DNA of 64,000 nucleotides from an uncultured Kordia sp. (lineage in GTDB: Bacteria; Bacteroidota; Bacteroidia; Flavobacteriales; Flavobacteriaceae). A program made the position numbers and the translations under genes. Location: contig NZ_CANMEZ010000008.1 in assembly GCF_947496985.1 (NCBI RefSeq), positions 124,001 to 188,000 on the forward strand, given 5' to 3'. The notes under the pieces are model-generated. The model was not told the DNA's origin. It did not search any database and saw nothing but the letters and a program-made list of their open reading frames with translations. Every line of letters starts with the position of its first letter. Position 1 is the first letter of the stretch. This document shows, piece by piece, positions 43,359 through 52,821 of the stretch.

Positions 43359-43382
43359 AAAAAGAAATTAGAAAAACAATAA
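43359..43382 (+). repeat. Second copy of the ostA 3' end
   Basis: AAAAAGAAATTAGAAAAACAATAA matches 42221-42244 at 22 of 24 bases and would still encode KKKLEKQ-stop. It lies just upstream of the aminotransferase region. Confidence 0.65.
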
Positions 43383-43450
43383 TTCAAAAAAACTACTAAT
43401 CATTTACTTCTTCAATCATATAATTTTTCAACTACATCAATATAACTTCG

Positions 43451-43478
43451 TATCTTTGCAAACAGTTTTTTGAAGGAG
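43451..43478 (+). promoter_or_regulatory. -7 box (TATCTTTG) and Shine-Dalgarno for the class III aminotransferase
   Basis: TATCTTTG (43451-43458) matches TAnnTTTG. AAGGAG (43473-43478) lies seven bases before the ATG. A strong Shine-Dalgarno is unusual in this phylum. Confidence 0.55.
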
Positions 43479-43485
43479 ATTTTAC

Positions 43486-44667
43486 ATGAAAGAAGATTTT
43501 TTCACATACCAAGCACAAACAACACCGCATCCGTTAGCCATGGAAGTGTCTCATGCTGATGGAAGCTATATTTATGACACCAACAACAAAGCCTATTTAG
43601 ATTTTGTTGCAGGTGTTTCTGCATGTAGTTTAGGACACAAACATCCAAGAGTTGTAAAAGCGATCAAAGATCAATTAGATAAATATTTGCATGTAATGGT
43701 GTATGGAGAATATGTGCAAAAAACTGCCGTAGAATTCACAAAACTATTAGCTACTCAATTACCTGATCCGTTAGAAAAAACGTATCTAACCAACTCAGGA
43801 ACGGAAGCTATTGAAGGTGCTATGAAACTAGCCAAACGCGTGACGGGTCGTTCCGAATTAATTGCTGCAAAACATGCTTATCATGGTAATACACAAGGCG
43901 CTATGAGCATTATGGGGTTTGAAGAACGCAAACAAGCATTTAGACCTTTATTGCCAGATGTAAATTTCATTGAATTCAATAATGAAGGCGATTTAGGAAA
44001 AATTACTAGCAAAACAGCTGGTGTTATTTTAGAAACGATTCAAGGTGGCGCAGGATTTATTGAACCTAAAAATAAATATTTAAAAAAAGTAAAAGAACGT
44101 TGTGAAGCCGTTGGTGCTTTACTCATATTAGATGAAATCCAACCTGGATTTGGAAGAACTGGAAAGCTATTCGGATTTCAAAACTATGATGTCATTCCTG
44201 ATATTGTAGTGATGGGAAAAGGAATGGGTGGCGGAATGCCCGTTGGTGCCTTTACAGCTTCTGCTAAATTGATGGATTCTTTACAAGATCAACCAAAACT
44301 AGGACACATTACAACCTTTGGTGGTCATCCTGTAATTGCTGCCGCAAGTTTGGCTACTTTACAAGAAATCACGGAAAGTGATCTAATGACACAAACTTTA
44401 GAAAAAGAAAAACTATTCAGAAGCTTATTACAACACAAATACATCGAAGAAATTAGAGGAAAAGGGTTAATGCTTTCGCTAATTGTAAAAAATTCTGACA
44501 TCGCAAATCAAATTATTTTAGGTTGTCAAGAAGAAGGATTGATTCTATTTTGGCTACTTTTTGAACCAAAAGCAGTAAGAATTACGCCTCCTTTAACCAT
44601 CTCTGAAGAAGAAATAAAGCTAGGTTGCGCTATAATTTTGAAAGTTTTACAACGTATTAAAGACTAA
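43486..44667 (+). CDS. PLP-dependent class III aminotransferase
   Basis: The protein has 393 residues. Class III motifs are GTDxxN-like NSGTEAIEGAMKLAKR, the AKHAYHGNTQGAMSI segment, the cofactor Asp in LLILDEIQPGFGRTGKLFGFQ, and the Schiff-base Lys in DIVVMGKGMGGGMPVGAF. It is full length, with the C-terminal RITPPLTISEEE. Relatives include acetylornithine, 4-aminobutyrate and ornithine aminotransferases. The substrate is not clear and there is no arginine cluster here. It has its own promoter and Shine-Dalgarno. Confidence 0.92.
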   Translation: MKEDFFTYQAQTTPHPLAMEVSHADGSYIYDTNNKAYLDFVAGVSACSLGHKHPRVVKAIKDQLDKYLHVMVYGEYVQKTAVEFTKLLATQLPDPLEKTYLTNSGTEAIEGAMKLAKRVTGRSELIAAKHAYHGNTQGAMSIMGFEERKQAFRPLLPDVNFIEFNNEGDLGKITSKTAGVILETIQGGAGFIEPKNKYLKKVKERCEAVGALLILDEIQPGFGRTGKLFGFQNYDVIPDIVVMGKGMGGGMPVGAFTASAKLMDSLQDQPKLGHITTFGGHPVIAAASLATLQEITESDLMTQTLEKEKLFRSLLQHKYIEEIRGKGLMLSLIVKNSDIANQIILGCQEEGLILFWLLFEPKAVRITPPLTISEEEIKLGCAIILKVLQRIKD

Positions 44668-44865
44668 ATAACTCACGTATTCGTTATGAATACAAACACC
44701 ATCAACCTCACTAACCAAACAACCAGCTAAAAATCAAATAGTTGTCATTTTCACAACACTGATTATTGTTGATTAATTTGTTGAAAACAAAAAAAAAATT
44801 GTTTCAAAACAACAGAATGTTCAACTACATTTAATGTAATAGAAAACTAAAAACGCGTATTGCCT

Positions 44866-46266
44866 ATGCTATTTAGCTCTAATGAAGATCAAAATTTTGC
44901 TTTATCGAGATTTGAATCAATGTTGAAAACTAATAATGTTTTCTTTTTTGATTCTGCTGAATTTGAAGAAATCATTCATCACTACCTTGATACTGGAAAA
45001 ATAGGTTTAGCAAAAAAAGCCATCAAAATAGGATTAGAACAACATCCGAGTTCTGTGAATTTAAAACTCATGGAAATCGAATTGATGGTGTTTGAAAATA
45101 AGTTAGATGAAGCTGAGAAATTGCTAGACGCACTATATGTATTAGAGACGTCAAACGCGGAAGTGTACATTCAGAAAGCAAATATTCTATCCAAAAGAGA
45201 TCAACATTACAAAGCCATTGAATTGCTGAAAATGTCATTACAATACAGTAATGACAAAGCTGACGTGAATTCGTTAATCGGAATGGAATATCTATTTATA
45301 GACGATTTCAAAGAAGCTAAAAAGTACTTCATGAAGTGCATTGAGCTTGATATTGATGATTATTCTTCTTTATACAATATCATTTATTGTTTTGAATTTC
45401 TAGAAGATATTGACGGCGCTATTAGCTATTTGAACGAATACATTGACAAAAATCCATATTCTGAAGTCGCTTGGCATCAATTAGGAAAGCAATATTTTAT
45501 TAAAAAAATGTTTCCAGAAGCATTAGCTGCTTTTGATTTTGCCATCATTGCAGATGATCGTTTTATTGGTGCATATCTTGAAAAAGGGAAAGTACTAGAA
45601 AAACTTGGCGAATATGAAGAAGCAATTCATAACTATCAAATGACGCTTGAGTTGGACGATCCAACTTCATTTGCGTATTTGCGTATGGGAAAATGCTATG
45701 AAAAATTAGGTCAAAAAGACTTAGCCGTAAAATTTTACTACAAAACGGTTCATGAAGATCCGTTATTAGATAAAGGCTGGACAGCCATTACAGATTTTTA
45801 CGTAAAGCAAGAAAACTTCCAGAAAGCTTTGTATTATGTAAACAAAGCCATCAATATAGATACGGAAAATGTTTCCTATTGGAAACGTTCTGCTGAAATT
45901 CACAGAGCATTACAACTCTATGAAGAAGCAGACATTGCCTATCAGAAAACGGTGGAACTTGGTAATTATGAACTCAGTACTTGGGTTGCTTGGGCAGATA
46001 TTTTAAAACTTCTAGGAGAATATGAAAACACAACGCACGTATTATTACAAGCGTTAGAATTCTATCCTGATAATGCAAAAATAGAATACAGATTGGCTGG
46101 AATTTATTTTACACTTTGCGAACAAAACAAAGGAACATTTCATTTAAAAAACGCATTGCGAAACGATTTCAAGAAGCACTTAATGTTTCAACAACTATTT
46201 CCAAATGTATTTATGAGAGTTTCTGTGAAAAATATTATTTCACAATTTAAAAAATCGTCCACATAA
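44866..46266 (+). CDS. Tetratricopeptide-repeat protein
   Basis: The protein has 466 residues from the ATG at 44866. The track start is a TTG two codons earlier. After an N-terminal segment (EDQNFALSRFESML) the rest is about ten TPR units with the usual spacing, for example YLEKGKVLEKLGEYEEAIHNY and YLRMGKCYEKLGQKDLAVKFYY. There is no signal peptide, so it is cytoplasmic. TPR proteins act as scaffolds and the partner is unknown. It lies upstream of the DUF368 pair and aroE, an arrangement I recall from other flavobacteria. Confidence 0.9.
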   Translation: MLFSSNEDQNFALSRFESMLKTNNVFFFDSAEFEEIIHHYLDTGKIGLAKKAIKIGLEQHPSSVNLKLMEIELMVFENKLDEAEKLLDALYVLETSNAEVYIQKANILSKRDQHYKAIELLKMSLQYSNDKADVNSLIGMEYLFIDDFKEAKKYFMKCIELDIDDYSSLYNIIYCFEFLEDIDGAISYLNEYIDKNPYSEVAWHQLGKQYFIKKMFPEALAAFDFAIIADDRFIGAYLEKGKVLEKLGEYEEAIHNYQMTLELDDPTSFAYLRMGKCYEKLGQKDLAVKFYYKTVHEDPLLDKGWTAITDFYVKQENFQKALYYVNKAINIDTENVSYWKRSAEIHRALQLYEEADIAYQKTVELGNYELSTWVAWADILKLLGEYENTTHVLLQALEFYPDNAKIEYRLAGIYFTLCEQNKGTFHLKNALRNDFKKHLMFQQLFPNVFMRVSVKNIISQFKKSST

Positions 46267-46273
46267 AATTCCA

Positions 46274-46281
46274 TACTTTTG
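46274..46281 (+). promoter_or_regulatory. Candidate -7 box (TACTTTTG) for the DUF368-DUF368-aroE operon
   Basis: TACTTTTG fits TAnnTTTG and lies 78 bases upstream of the first DUF368 ATG. No clear -33 TTTG was seen. Confidence 0.4.
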
Positions 46282-46359
46282 CGTGTACATTTTTCTATAG
46301 CATAATTTTTCATGTTGCTATAGATTAAAATGAAATGAACTCATAATACACAGCAACAC

Positions 46360-47301
46360 ATGAATAGAAGTCTATTCGATTACGTATTAATCACGTTAAA
46401 AGGACTCGCAATGGGCGCAGCCGATGTAGTTCCAGGCGTTTCTGGCGGAACAATTGCCTTTATTTCTGGAATATATGAAGAACTCATTACATCTATCAAT
46501 AATGTAAATTTAGATTTACTAAAAACGTTAAGAAAAGAAGGTATAAAAGCCGCTTGGAAACAACTAAACGGAAATTTCTTATTTGCCCTATTAATAGGAA
46601 TTGGGATCAGTATTCTATCCTTAGCAAAAGTCATCAAATCGTTACTAAATAATGAACCTGTATTATTATGGGCATTTTTCTTCGGATTGGTAATTGCTAG
46701 TATTCTATTCATCGGAAAACAAATAAAAACATGGAATTGGAAAACGATTCTTGGTTTTACACTTGGCGCGATCATAGCCTACTACATCACAACCTTACCA
46801 AGTGGCGAGCAAAGCATCAACTCGTCATGGTTTATATTTATTGCAGGCGCATTGGCAATTTGCGCTATGATTCTTCCTGGAATCTCAGGAGCATTCATTT
46901 TAGTACTTTTAGGCGCATATGAACCCGTTTTGGGCGCTATAAACAATAAAGACATCAAAACGATTGCCATATTTGCTGTCGGAGCTGTTGTTGGATTGTT
47001 ATCATTTTCAAAAATATTAAAATGGTTATTTAGCAATTACAACAACTTAACCTTAGCCGTTTTATCCGGGTTTATCTTAGGATCATTAAATAAAATTTGG
47101 CCTTGGAAAATCATTACAGGAACACGTGTAGATTCGCATGGAGAAACTGTGAATGTGTATGGAAAAAGTATTCTGCCAAATACATTTGAAACAACAAATA
47201 ACTTAGACTCTCAACTTCTTTTTGCAATTGTGTTGATGGTTGTCGGATTTCTAACTATTTTTATAATGGAAAAATTCGCTACAAAAAAGCAGTCTAACTA
47301 A
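46360..47301 (+). CDS. DUF368 family membrane protein (first of pair)
   Basis: The protein has 313 residues with about eight hydrophobic segments. The family signature LKGLAMGAADVVPGVSGGTIAFISGIYEEL is at the N-terminus and a second, inverted-repeat-like copy is in the middle (LAICAMILPGISGAFILVLLGAYE). Members of this family have been linked to polyprenyl-phosphate (lipid carrier) transport across the inner membrane, which would fit cell-envelope synthesis. I have not tested that here. It is followed after 20 bases by a paralogue. Confidence 0.9.
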   Translation: MNRSLFDYVLITLKGLAMGAADVVPGVSGGTIAFISGIYEELITSINNVNLDLLKTLRKEGIKAAWKQLNGNFLFALLIGIGISILSLAKVIKSLLNNEPVLLWAFFFGLVIASILFIGKQIKTWNWKTILGFTLGAIIAYYITTLPSGEQSINSSWFIFIAGALAICAMILPGISGAFILVLLGAYEPVLGAINNKDIKTIAIFAVGAVVGLLSFSKILKWLFSNYNNLTLAVLSGFILGSLNKIWPWKIITGTRVDSHGETVNVYGKSILPNTFETTNNLDSQLLFAIVLMVVGFLTIFIMEKFATKKQSN

Positions 47302-47321
47302 TGCTCAATCGCTAAAAATAT

Positions 47322-48338
47322 ATGCAAAGCACTCGAACGCTCAAAGATAAAATCTTCCTTATCATAAAAGGATTAGCAATGGGCGCGGCAAACAAAGTTC
47401 CAGGAGTTTCTGGTGGTGTTGTAGCATTTGTAGCAGGCTTTTACGAAGAGTTTATCTATTCGTTACAAAGAATCAATGGAAAAGCGTTCAAATTACTTTT
47501 TAACGGACGTTTTAGAAGTTTTTATCAATACATTAACGGAAAGTTTTTAGGCTTACTTATTCTTGGAATGCTAATCAGTTATTTTAGTGTTTCTAAAATT
47601 CTCGATTACTTCATTCAATATTACGAACTTTATGTTTGGTCAGCTTTTTTTGGAATGATTCTCGGTTCGATATATTACATTGCAAAAGATTTTAAACACT
47701 GGAATCGTTCTACAATCCTAAGTTTAATTATCGGAACTGTGGTTGGAATTGCCATTAGTTTGATGAATCCTGCCAAAGAAAACGATCATTTAGCTTTTGT
47801 TTTTATTTGTGGAATCATTAGCGTTTCTGGTATGACATTACCCGGACTTTCAGGTTCGTTTATCTTGATTCTTCTCGGAAACTACGTATTACTCTTAGTA
47901 GATTCTGTAAATGCTCTATATGATACAATCGCAGATATGCTACAAGGCAACTTTTCGTTTACCAGTAATACAGAACGTATTCGCGACTTAAAAATTCTTG
48001 CCGTATTTACAGCAGGTTCCACTGTCGGATTAGTTACACTTTCACATTTACTAAATTATGTTTTAAAACACTATAAAAATATTACAACAGCAATTATTAT
48101 CGGATTTATTTCTGGTTCACTTGGCGTAGTATGGCCATGGAAAGAAACCATTTATAAAACGGATGAAGCAGGTATATTTTTGCTCGATTCAAATAATAAA
48201 CAAATCATTCAAAATTATAAACGTATGATCCCAGACTTTTCTTCTGGAGACACTTGGATAGGCGTTTTCTTTATTCTCATTGGAATTTCAATAGTATTAG
48301 CTTTAGATTGGTATGGAAAAAGAACTCGAAACATATAA
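47322..48338 (+). CDS. DUF368 family membrane protein (second of pair)
   Basis: The protein has 338 residues. It has the same architecture as the upstream gene: IIKGLAMGAANKVPGVSGGVVAFVAGFYEE and a second half with ISVSGMTLPGLSGSFILILLGNY. The copies are clearly paralogous but diverged, with Asn replacing Asp in the first motif (GAAN against GAAD). The 3' end overlaps aroE by 26 bases. Function as for the neighbouring gene. A heterodimer is possible (inference). Confidence 0.9.
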   Translation: MQSTRTLKDKIFLIIKGLAMGAANKVPGVSGGVVAFVAGFYEEFIYSLQRINGKAFKLLFNGRFRSFYQYINGKFLGLLILGMLISYFSVSKILDYFIQYYELYVWSAFFGMILGSIYYIAKDFKHWNRSTILSLIIGTVVGIAISLMNPAKENDHLAFVFICGIISVSGMTLPGLSGSFILILLGNYVLLLVDSVNALYDTIADMLQGNFSFTSNTERIRDLKILAVFTAGSTVGLVTLSHLLNYVLKHYKNITTAIIIGFISGSLGVVWPWKETIYKTDEAGIFLLDSNNKQIIQNYKRMIPDFSSGDTWIGVFFILIGISIVLALDWYGKRTRNI

Positions 48339-49074
48339 TGCACTTTTCGGATTGCTCGGAAAACATATTGCGTATTCGTTTTCCAGAGGTTATTTTAAAA
48401 ATAAATTCAAAACCTTACAACTTTCTGATTATCACTACACAAATTTTGATATTCCAAAAATTGAAGACTTTTCAAAAATCATCAAGCAATATCCTAATCT
48501 CAAAGGAATGAACGTTACTATTCCCTACAAAGAGGACGTGATTCCTTTTCTTGACGATTTACACAAAAAAGCAGAAAAAATTGGTGCCGTTAATACGATT
48601 AAAATTAAAAAAGACGGAAGTCTAAAAGGATACAATACAGATTGTTATGGTTTTAAAAAATCAATCAAACCGTATCTTAAAAGACATCATAAAAAAGCAT
48701 TAATTCTTGGAACTGGAGGCGCTTCCAAAGCCATTGCTTTTGTTTTTGAAGAATTGAATATTGATTATAAATTTGTTTCTAGAAAACCTAAAAACGAACA
48801 AACGATTTCATATCAAGACTTAAGCGAGAAATTAATGAAATCGCATCCAATTATTGTGAATTGCACACCACTGGGTACATTTCCAAAAATTGAAGAATGC
48901 CCAGATGTTCCATATAAATATGTTTCCAAAGACTTTTTATTGTTCGATTTAATTTACAATCCGTCAGAAACTACCTTTTTAAAACTTGGTCGATTGCAAG
49001 GAGCGCAAATTGCAAATGGTTACAGAATGTTAGAATTTCAAGCAGAAAAAGCTTGGAAAATCTGGAATTCTTAA
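48313..49074 (+). CDS. aroE: Shikimate dehydrogenase
   Basis: The protein has 253 residues. The N-terminus NALFGLLGKHIAYSFSRGYF holds the SxS shikimate-binding motif, followed by GMNVTIPYKEDVIPFLD with the catalytic Lys and the NADP-binding LILGTGGASKAIAFVFEEL, then NCTPLGTFP and FDLIYNP. It reduces 3-dehydroshikimate in aromatic amino-acid synthesis. The start at 48313 overlaps the DUF368 gene. A few extra N-terminal residues precede the usual start, so a slightly later start is possible. Confidence 0.95.
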   Translation: MEKELETYNALFGLLGKHIAYSFSRGYFKNKFKTLQLSDYHYTNFDIPKIEDFSKIIKQYPNLKGMNVTIPYKEDVIPFLDDLHKKAEKIGAVNTIKIKKDGSLKGYNTDCYGFKKSIKPYLKRHHKKALILGTGGASKAIAFVFEELNIDYKFVSRKPKNEQTISYQDLSEKLMKSHPIIVNCTPLGTFPKIEECPDVPYKYVSKDFLLFDLIYNPSETTFLKLGRLQGAQIANGYRMLEFQAEKAWKIWNS

Positions 49075-49199
49075 AAAAACCTGCATTTTTTCCCGTTTTT
49101 AACGCAGTTTCTCATCTGTAAAACTTTGTCGTTTTGTTTCTTGTTAGTATATTCGGACTTTAAAGCTTGAAAAAGAAAGAACGAACCCAAACATTTTTT

Positions 49200-51272
49200 A
49201 TGATGTTAGAAGACAAAAATGAGAACCTGCCAGACGCAGAAGGAAATTTAGAATCACAACCAACTCCAGAAAACACTGAAGAAACAACCGTTACTCCGGA
49301 AGCTGAAGTTGAGAATGTTACTGAAAGTGAAGTAGCAACTGAAACTCAAAATACAGAAGAAGTTGAAACGGAAGCTGAGGAAGTCATAGCACAAGAAGCT
49401 ACAGAACCTTCAGAAATTACTGAGGAAACTGAAGAAGTTGTTGCTGAAACGCAAGATGCTGTTGAAGAATCTGAACAAACGATAGAAGAACATCAGGAAG
49501 CTGTAAATGAAGTGCATGAAAATGTTGCGGAAGATGCGGAAGATGAAAGTGCTAGTGAACGTCATGTAATTCCAGTACTTGATTACCATTCTATGACAAT
49601 GGATGATCTTGTAATTGAGTTAGAAAAATTGGTTCAGAACGAAAAAGTTCAAGCTATAAAAGAACACGTCGATGGTATTAAAACGGAATTCAATTTAAAA
49701 TTCAACGAAGTTTTAGAACAACGTAAAGAAGAGTTTTTAGCTGAAGGCGGAAATATAATTGACTTCCATTTTAACCTTCCAGTTAAAGGAAAATTCAATG
49801 TTGCATACAATGCATATCGTACAAAACGTTCCGATTACTATAAGAGTTTAGAAAAAGATTTAAATGCCAACTTAGAAAAGCGTTTATCTTTAATTGAAGA
49901 ACTCAAAGGTTTGTTAAATGTTGAAGAAAATATCAACACAACCTACAAACATTTCAAGCAAATTCAAGAAGAATGGCGTAACGCTGGTTCTATTCCAAAA
50001 ACACAATACAATAATGTTTGGCGTACATATCACCACCATGTAGAACGTTTTTATGACTTTTTACATTTGAATAGAGATTTACGTGATTTAGACTTCAAAC
50101 ACAATTATGCTGAAAAGCAAAAGATTGTAGCTCGTGCGGAAGAATTATCGCAAGAAGAAGATATCATTCATGCATTTAGAGAGTTACAAAACTTACACCG
50201 AATCTGGAAAGAAGATATTGGACCTGTTGCAAAAGAATTACGTGAAGATATATGGAATCAATTTAGTGCAGCTACGAAGTTGATTCATGATAGACGTCAA
50301 GAATATTTCAAAAATATAGATAAGATTTACGAACAAAATTTAGTTGTAAAGGAAGAAATCATTGAGAAGATCAAAGAGATTTCTGGCGGAACTTACAATG
50401 TTCATAATCAATGGCAAAATAAAATTAAAGAGATTGAGAAATTGCGTGAAGCGTTTTTCAATGCTGGAAAAGTGCCATTAAAAGTGAATGAAGGTACTTG
50501 GGCAAAATTCAAGCAAGCAGTTCGTGAATTTAATGCAAATAAAAATGCATTCTACAAATCATTAAAGAAAGAGCAGCAAGAAAATTTAGCTAAGAAATTA
50601 GCTCTAATTGAATTGGCTGAATCTTTAAAAGATAATGACGATTGGTCAGCTACAACTCCACAAATGAAGAAAGTACAAGCCGATTGGAAAAAGATTGGCC
50701 ATGTACCAAAGAAAATTTCTGATAAAGTTTGGAAGCAATTCAAAAATGCTTGTAATCATTATTTTGATAAATTACATGCTCAGAAAAACAAAGCAAACGA
50801 AGGTGAATTAGAAGCTTTAGAGAAAAAGCAAACCTTCTTGGACGCTATGGAAGCGTTTGAATTATCTGGTGACACAAAACAAGATATTGAAACAATTAAG
50901 GAAAAAATTGCTGAATGGAAAACAATTGGTAGAGTTCCTTATAATAAGAAAAATATTGACAATAAGTTCAACAAGGTTATTGACGGATTGTTCAAGAAAT
51001 TGAACATTGATAAGCAAGAATCTGAGTTGATCAAATACAGTAATCGTTTAGATAATTTAGATGCTGACAAAATTAACTCTGAACGTATTTTCATTCGCAG
51101 AAAGATTGATGATATTTCTGGAGAAATTCGTCAGTTGGAAAACAACTTACAATTTTTCTCTAATTCATCATCTAACAGTCCAATGTTGAAAAAAGTACAT
51201 CAAGATATTGAAAAACACAAAAGAGCATTAGATACTTGGAAAGCAAAATTACAACAGTTAAGATCGTTGTAA
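49200..51272 (+). CDS. DUF349 repeat protein
   Basis: The protein has 690 residues from the ATG at 49200; a Met one codon later is an alternative, and the track start is an upstream TTG. The first ~130 residues are very acidic and disordered (Glu/Thr/Val-rich). The rest is about seven DUF349 units of ~75 residues, each with the W-x-x-x-G-x-[VI]-P pattern: WRNAGSIPKTQYNNVWRTYH, WKKIGHVPKKISDKVWKQF, WKTIGRVPYNKKNIDNKF. They form helical coiled-coil bundles. The function is unknown. It follows aroE after 125 bases, a linkage I recall from related flavobacteria. Confidence 0.88.
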   Translation: MMLEDKNENLPDAEGNLESQPTPENTEETTVTPEAEVENVTESEVATETQNTEEVETEAEEVIAQEATEPSEITEETEEVVAETQDAVEESEQTIEEHQEAVNEVHENVAEDAEDESASERHVIPVLDYHSMTMDDLVIELEKLVQNEKVQAIKEHVDGIKTEFNLKFNEVLEQRKEEFLAEGGNIIDFHFNLPVKGKFNVAYNAYRTKRSDYYKSLEKDLNANLEKRLSLIEELKGLLNVEENINTTYKHFKQIQEEWRNAGSIPKTQYNNVWRTYHHHVERFYDFLHLNRDLRDLDFKHNYAEKQKIVARAEELSQEEDIIHAFRELQNLHRIWKEDIGPVAKELREDIWNQFSAATKLIHDRRQEYFKNIDKIYEQNLVVKEEIIEKIKEISGGTYNVHNQWQNKIKEIEKLREAFFNAGKVPLKVNEGTWAKFKQAVREFNANKNAFYKSLKKEQQENLAKKLALIELAESLKDNDDWSATTPQMKKVQADWKKIGHVPKKISDKVWKQFKNACNHYFDKLHAQKNKANEGELEALEKKQTFLDAMEAFELSGDTKQDIETIKEKIAEWKTIGRVPYNKKNIDNKFNKVIDGLFKKLNIDKQESELIKYSNRLDNLDADKINSERIFIRRKIDDISGEIRQLENNLQFFSNSSSNSPMLKKVHQDIEKHKRALDTWKAKLQQLRSL

Positions 51273-51284
51273 ATGTAGTATTTC

Positions 51285-51306
51285 GCATTTCGACTCCGCT
51301 CAATGC
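51285..51306. repeat. REP-like palindrome fragment
   Basis: GCATTTCGACTCCGCTCAATGC is an imperfect palindrome with GCATT/AATGC arms. A related fragment is at 52822-52865. This short intergenic repeat type is common in flavobacterial genomes. Confidence 0.5.
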
Positions 51307-51322
51307 ATAAAATATAAATTAA

Positions 51323-51352
51323 AAAAGCCATTTAGGAAACTAAGTGGCTTTT
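51323..51352 (+). terminator. Terminator after the DUF349 gene
   Basis: AAAAGCCATTTAG and CTAAGTGGCTTTT form a 13-bp stem (one T-G pair) around a GAAA tetraloop. Confidence 0.9.
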
Positions 51353-51446
51353 GTATATTTTTAGATTTAGCAAATAAAATAGGTGTTAAAATGGTTCTTT
51401 ACTGCGATAGAACTAACACTCTAAAAATCAACACCTAACACCTAAT

Positions 51447-52220
51447 TTACAATTTCTTTGCCTCTTCCCAGAAAACGTCCATTTCGGCAAGTGTCATATC
51501 AACAAGTTTTTTATTTTGAGACTTTGCTTTTTGTTCTAAGTATTGAAAACGCTTGATGAATTTCTTATTTGTGCGTTCTAAGGCATTTTCAGGATTTATT
51601 TTAAGGAAACGTGCATAATTAATCATAGAGAATAATACATCCCCAAATTCCGCTTCCATCGCATCTTTGTCACCTTTCGCAACTTCTTCTTGAAACTCTC
51701 CTAATTCTTCTTCTAATTTCTCCCAAACCTGTTGTGGTTCTTCCCAGTCAAAACCAACGCCTGCAACTTTATCTTGAATTCGACTTGCTTTCACCAACGC
51801 TGGCAAACTTTTAGGAACACCTTCTAACACCGATTTCTTCCCTTCTTTCAACTTTAAATTTTCCCAATTGCGTTTTACATCTTCTTCATTATTTACCTCA
51901 ACATCACCGTAAATATGCGGATGACGATTGATCAATTTTTCACAAATTTCATTCGCAACATCTGCTATATCAAAATTGTTGGTTTCACTACCAATTTTTG
52001 AGTAAAATACAATATGTAACAATACATCACCTAACTCTTTTTTGACTTCTTCTAAGTCATTATCCAAAATTGCATCGCCTAATTCATAGGTTTCTTCAAT
52101 GGTTAAATGACGTAAACTTTGCATGGTTTGCTTTCTATCCCACGGACATTGCTCTCGCAATTCATCCATAATGGTTAGTAAACGATCAAAGGCTGCTAAT
52201 TGTGCTTTTCTGGAGTTCAT
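51447..52220 (-). CDS. mazG: Nucleoside triphosphate pyrophosphohydrolase MazG
   Basis: The protein has 257 residues from the ATG at 52220. The track extends nine codons further to a TTG. Two MazG domains are visible: CPWDRKQTMQSLRHLTIEETYELGDAI with the metal-binding EExxE, followed by KKELGDVLLHIVFYSKI, and in the second half KLEEELGEFQEEV and EAEFGDVLFSMINYARFL. It hydrolyses NTPs and dNTPs to monophosphates and pyrophosphate, cleaning the nucleotide pool and affecting (p)ppGpp. It is divergent from the DinB gene with a short promoter region. Confidence 0.93.
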   Translation of the reverse strand: MNSRKAQLAAFDRLLTIMDELREQCPWDRKQTMQSLRHLTIEETYELGDAILDNDLEEVKKELGDVLLHIVFYSKIGSETNNFDIADVANEICEKLINRHPHIYGDVEVNNEEDVKRNWENLKLKEGKKSVLEGVPKSLPALVKASRIQDKVAGVGFDWEEPQQVWEKLEEELGEFQEEVAKGDKDAMEAEFGDVLFSMINYARFLKINPENALERTNKKFIKRFQYLEQKAKSQNKKLVDMTLAEMDVFWEEAKKL

Positions 52221-52336
52221 AAGTTGTTTTGGTATCAAGAGTGGCAAAACTACTAATTTTAGCTACAATCTCCGCTATTTTTCATTGTAGAAGGCAAACA
52301 ATCTTTGTATTTTTATATAATCAAACTACACAACAA

Positions 52337-52780
52337 ATGAAAGCAACAATCATTCAGTTATACAATAGAGAGTTAGATCGATTAGCAACAGAAGTTGAAC
52401 AATATCAATACGAAGCTTCCCTTTGGAAACTAACTGAAAATATTTCTAATAGTGGTGGAAATTTATGTTTACACCTTATTGGAAACTTAAATCACTTTAT
52501 CGGGAAACACCTTGGAAATACGAACTATATACGTCAACGAGAAGCCGAATTTACAACGAAAGATGTTCCAAAAAAAACCTTGCTTTCAGAAGTTGAAACT
52601 GTAAAACAAATTGTCTTCACTGCTTTGACAAATCTTCCAGAAGGAAAACTTACAGAGAACTATCCTATTGAAAAAAATGGAGAAATTCTTACTAACGAAT
52701 ATATGCTATTGCATTTACTTTGGCATTTGAGTTATCATACTGGACAAATTAATTACCACAGAAGGTTGTTGGATAATTAG
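52337..52780 (+). CDS. DinB/YfiT-family (DUF1572-like) protein
   Basis: The protein has 147 residues from the ATG at 52337. The track start 36 codons upstream overlaps mazG and encodes non-family sequence. The four-helix pattern has LCLHLIGNLNHFIGKHLG with a His in helix 2 and MLLHLLWHLSYHTGQINYHRRL in helix 4, giving the three-His metal site of the DinB superfamily. Relatives include thiol-dependent metalloenzymes such as bacillithiol transferases. The substrate is unknown. It stands alone, downstream of divergent mazG. Confidence 0.85.
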   Translation: MKATIIQLYNRELDRLATEVEQYQYEASLWKLTENISNSGGNLCLHLIGNLNHFIGKHLGNTNYIRQREAEFTTKDVPKKTLLSEVETVKQIVFTALTNLPEGKLTENYPIEKNGEILTNEYMLLHLLWHLSYHTGQINYHRRLLDN

Positions 52781-52821
52781 TTTGTTAGACTTTAGACGAA
52801 ACAAATCTAACAAAACATTCA

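Larger units (their letters stand above)
43125..43485. other. 361-base intergenic stretch
   Basis: It holds the upstream region of the small precursor on the minus strand, a near copy of the ostA 3' end (43359-43382), and at the right a -7 box and Shine-Dalgarno for the aminotransferase gene. I see no further ORF or RNA gene. Confidence 0.7.

Noticed and set aside
52229-52336. 36-codon extension upstream of the DinB protein
   Set aside because: It overlaps mazG on the other strand and encodes sequence unlike the family; the ATG at 52337 is preferred.
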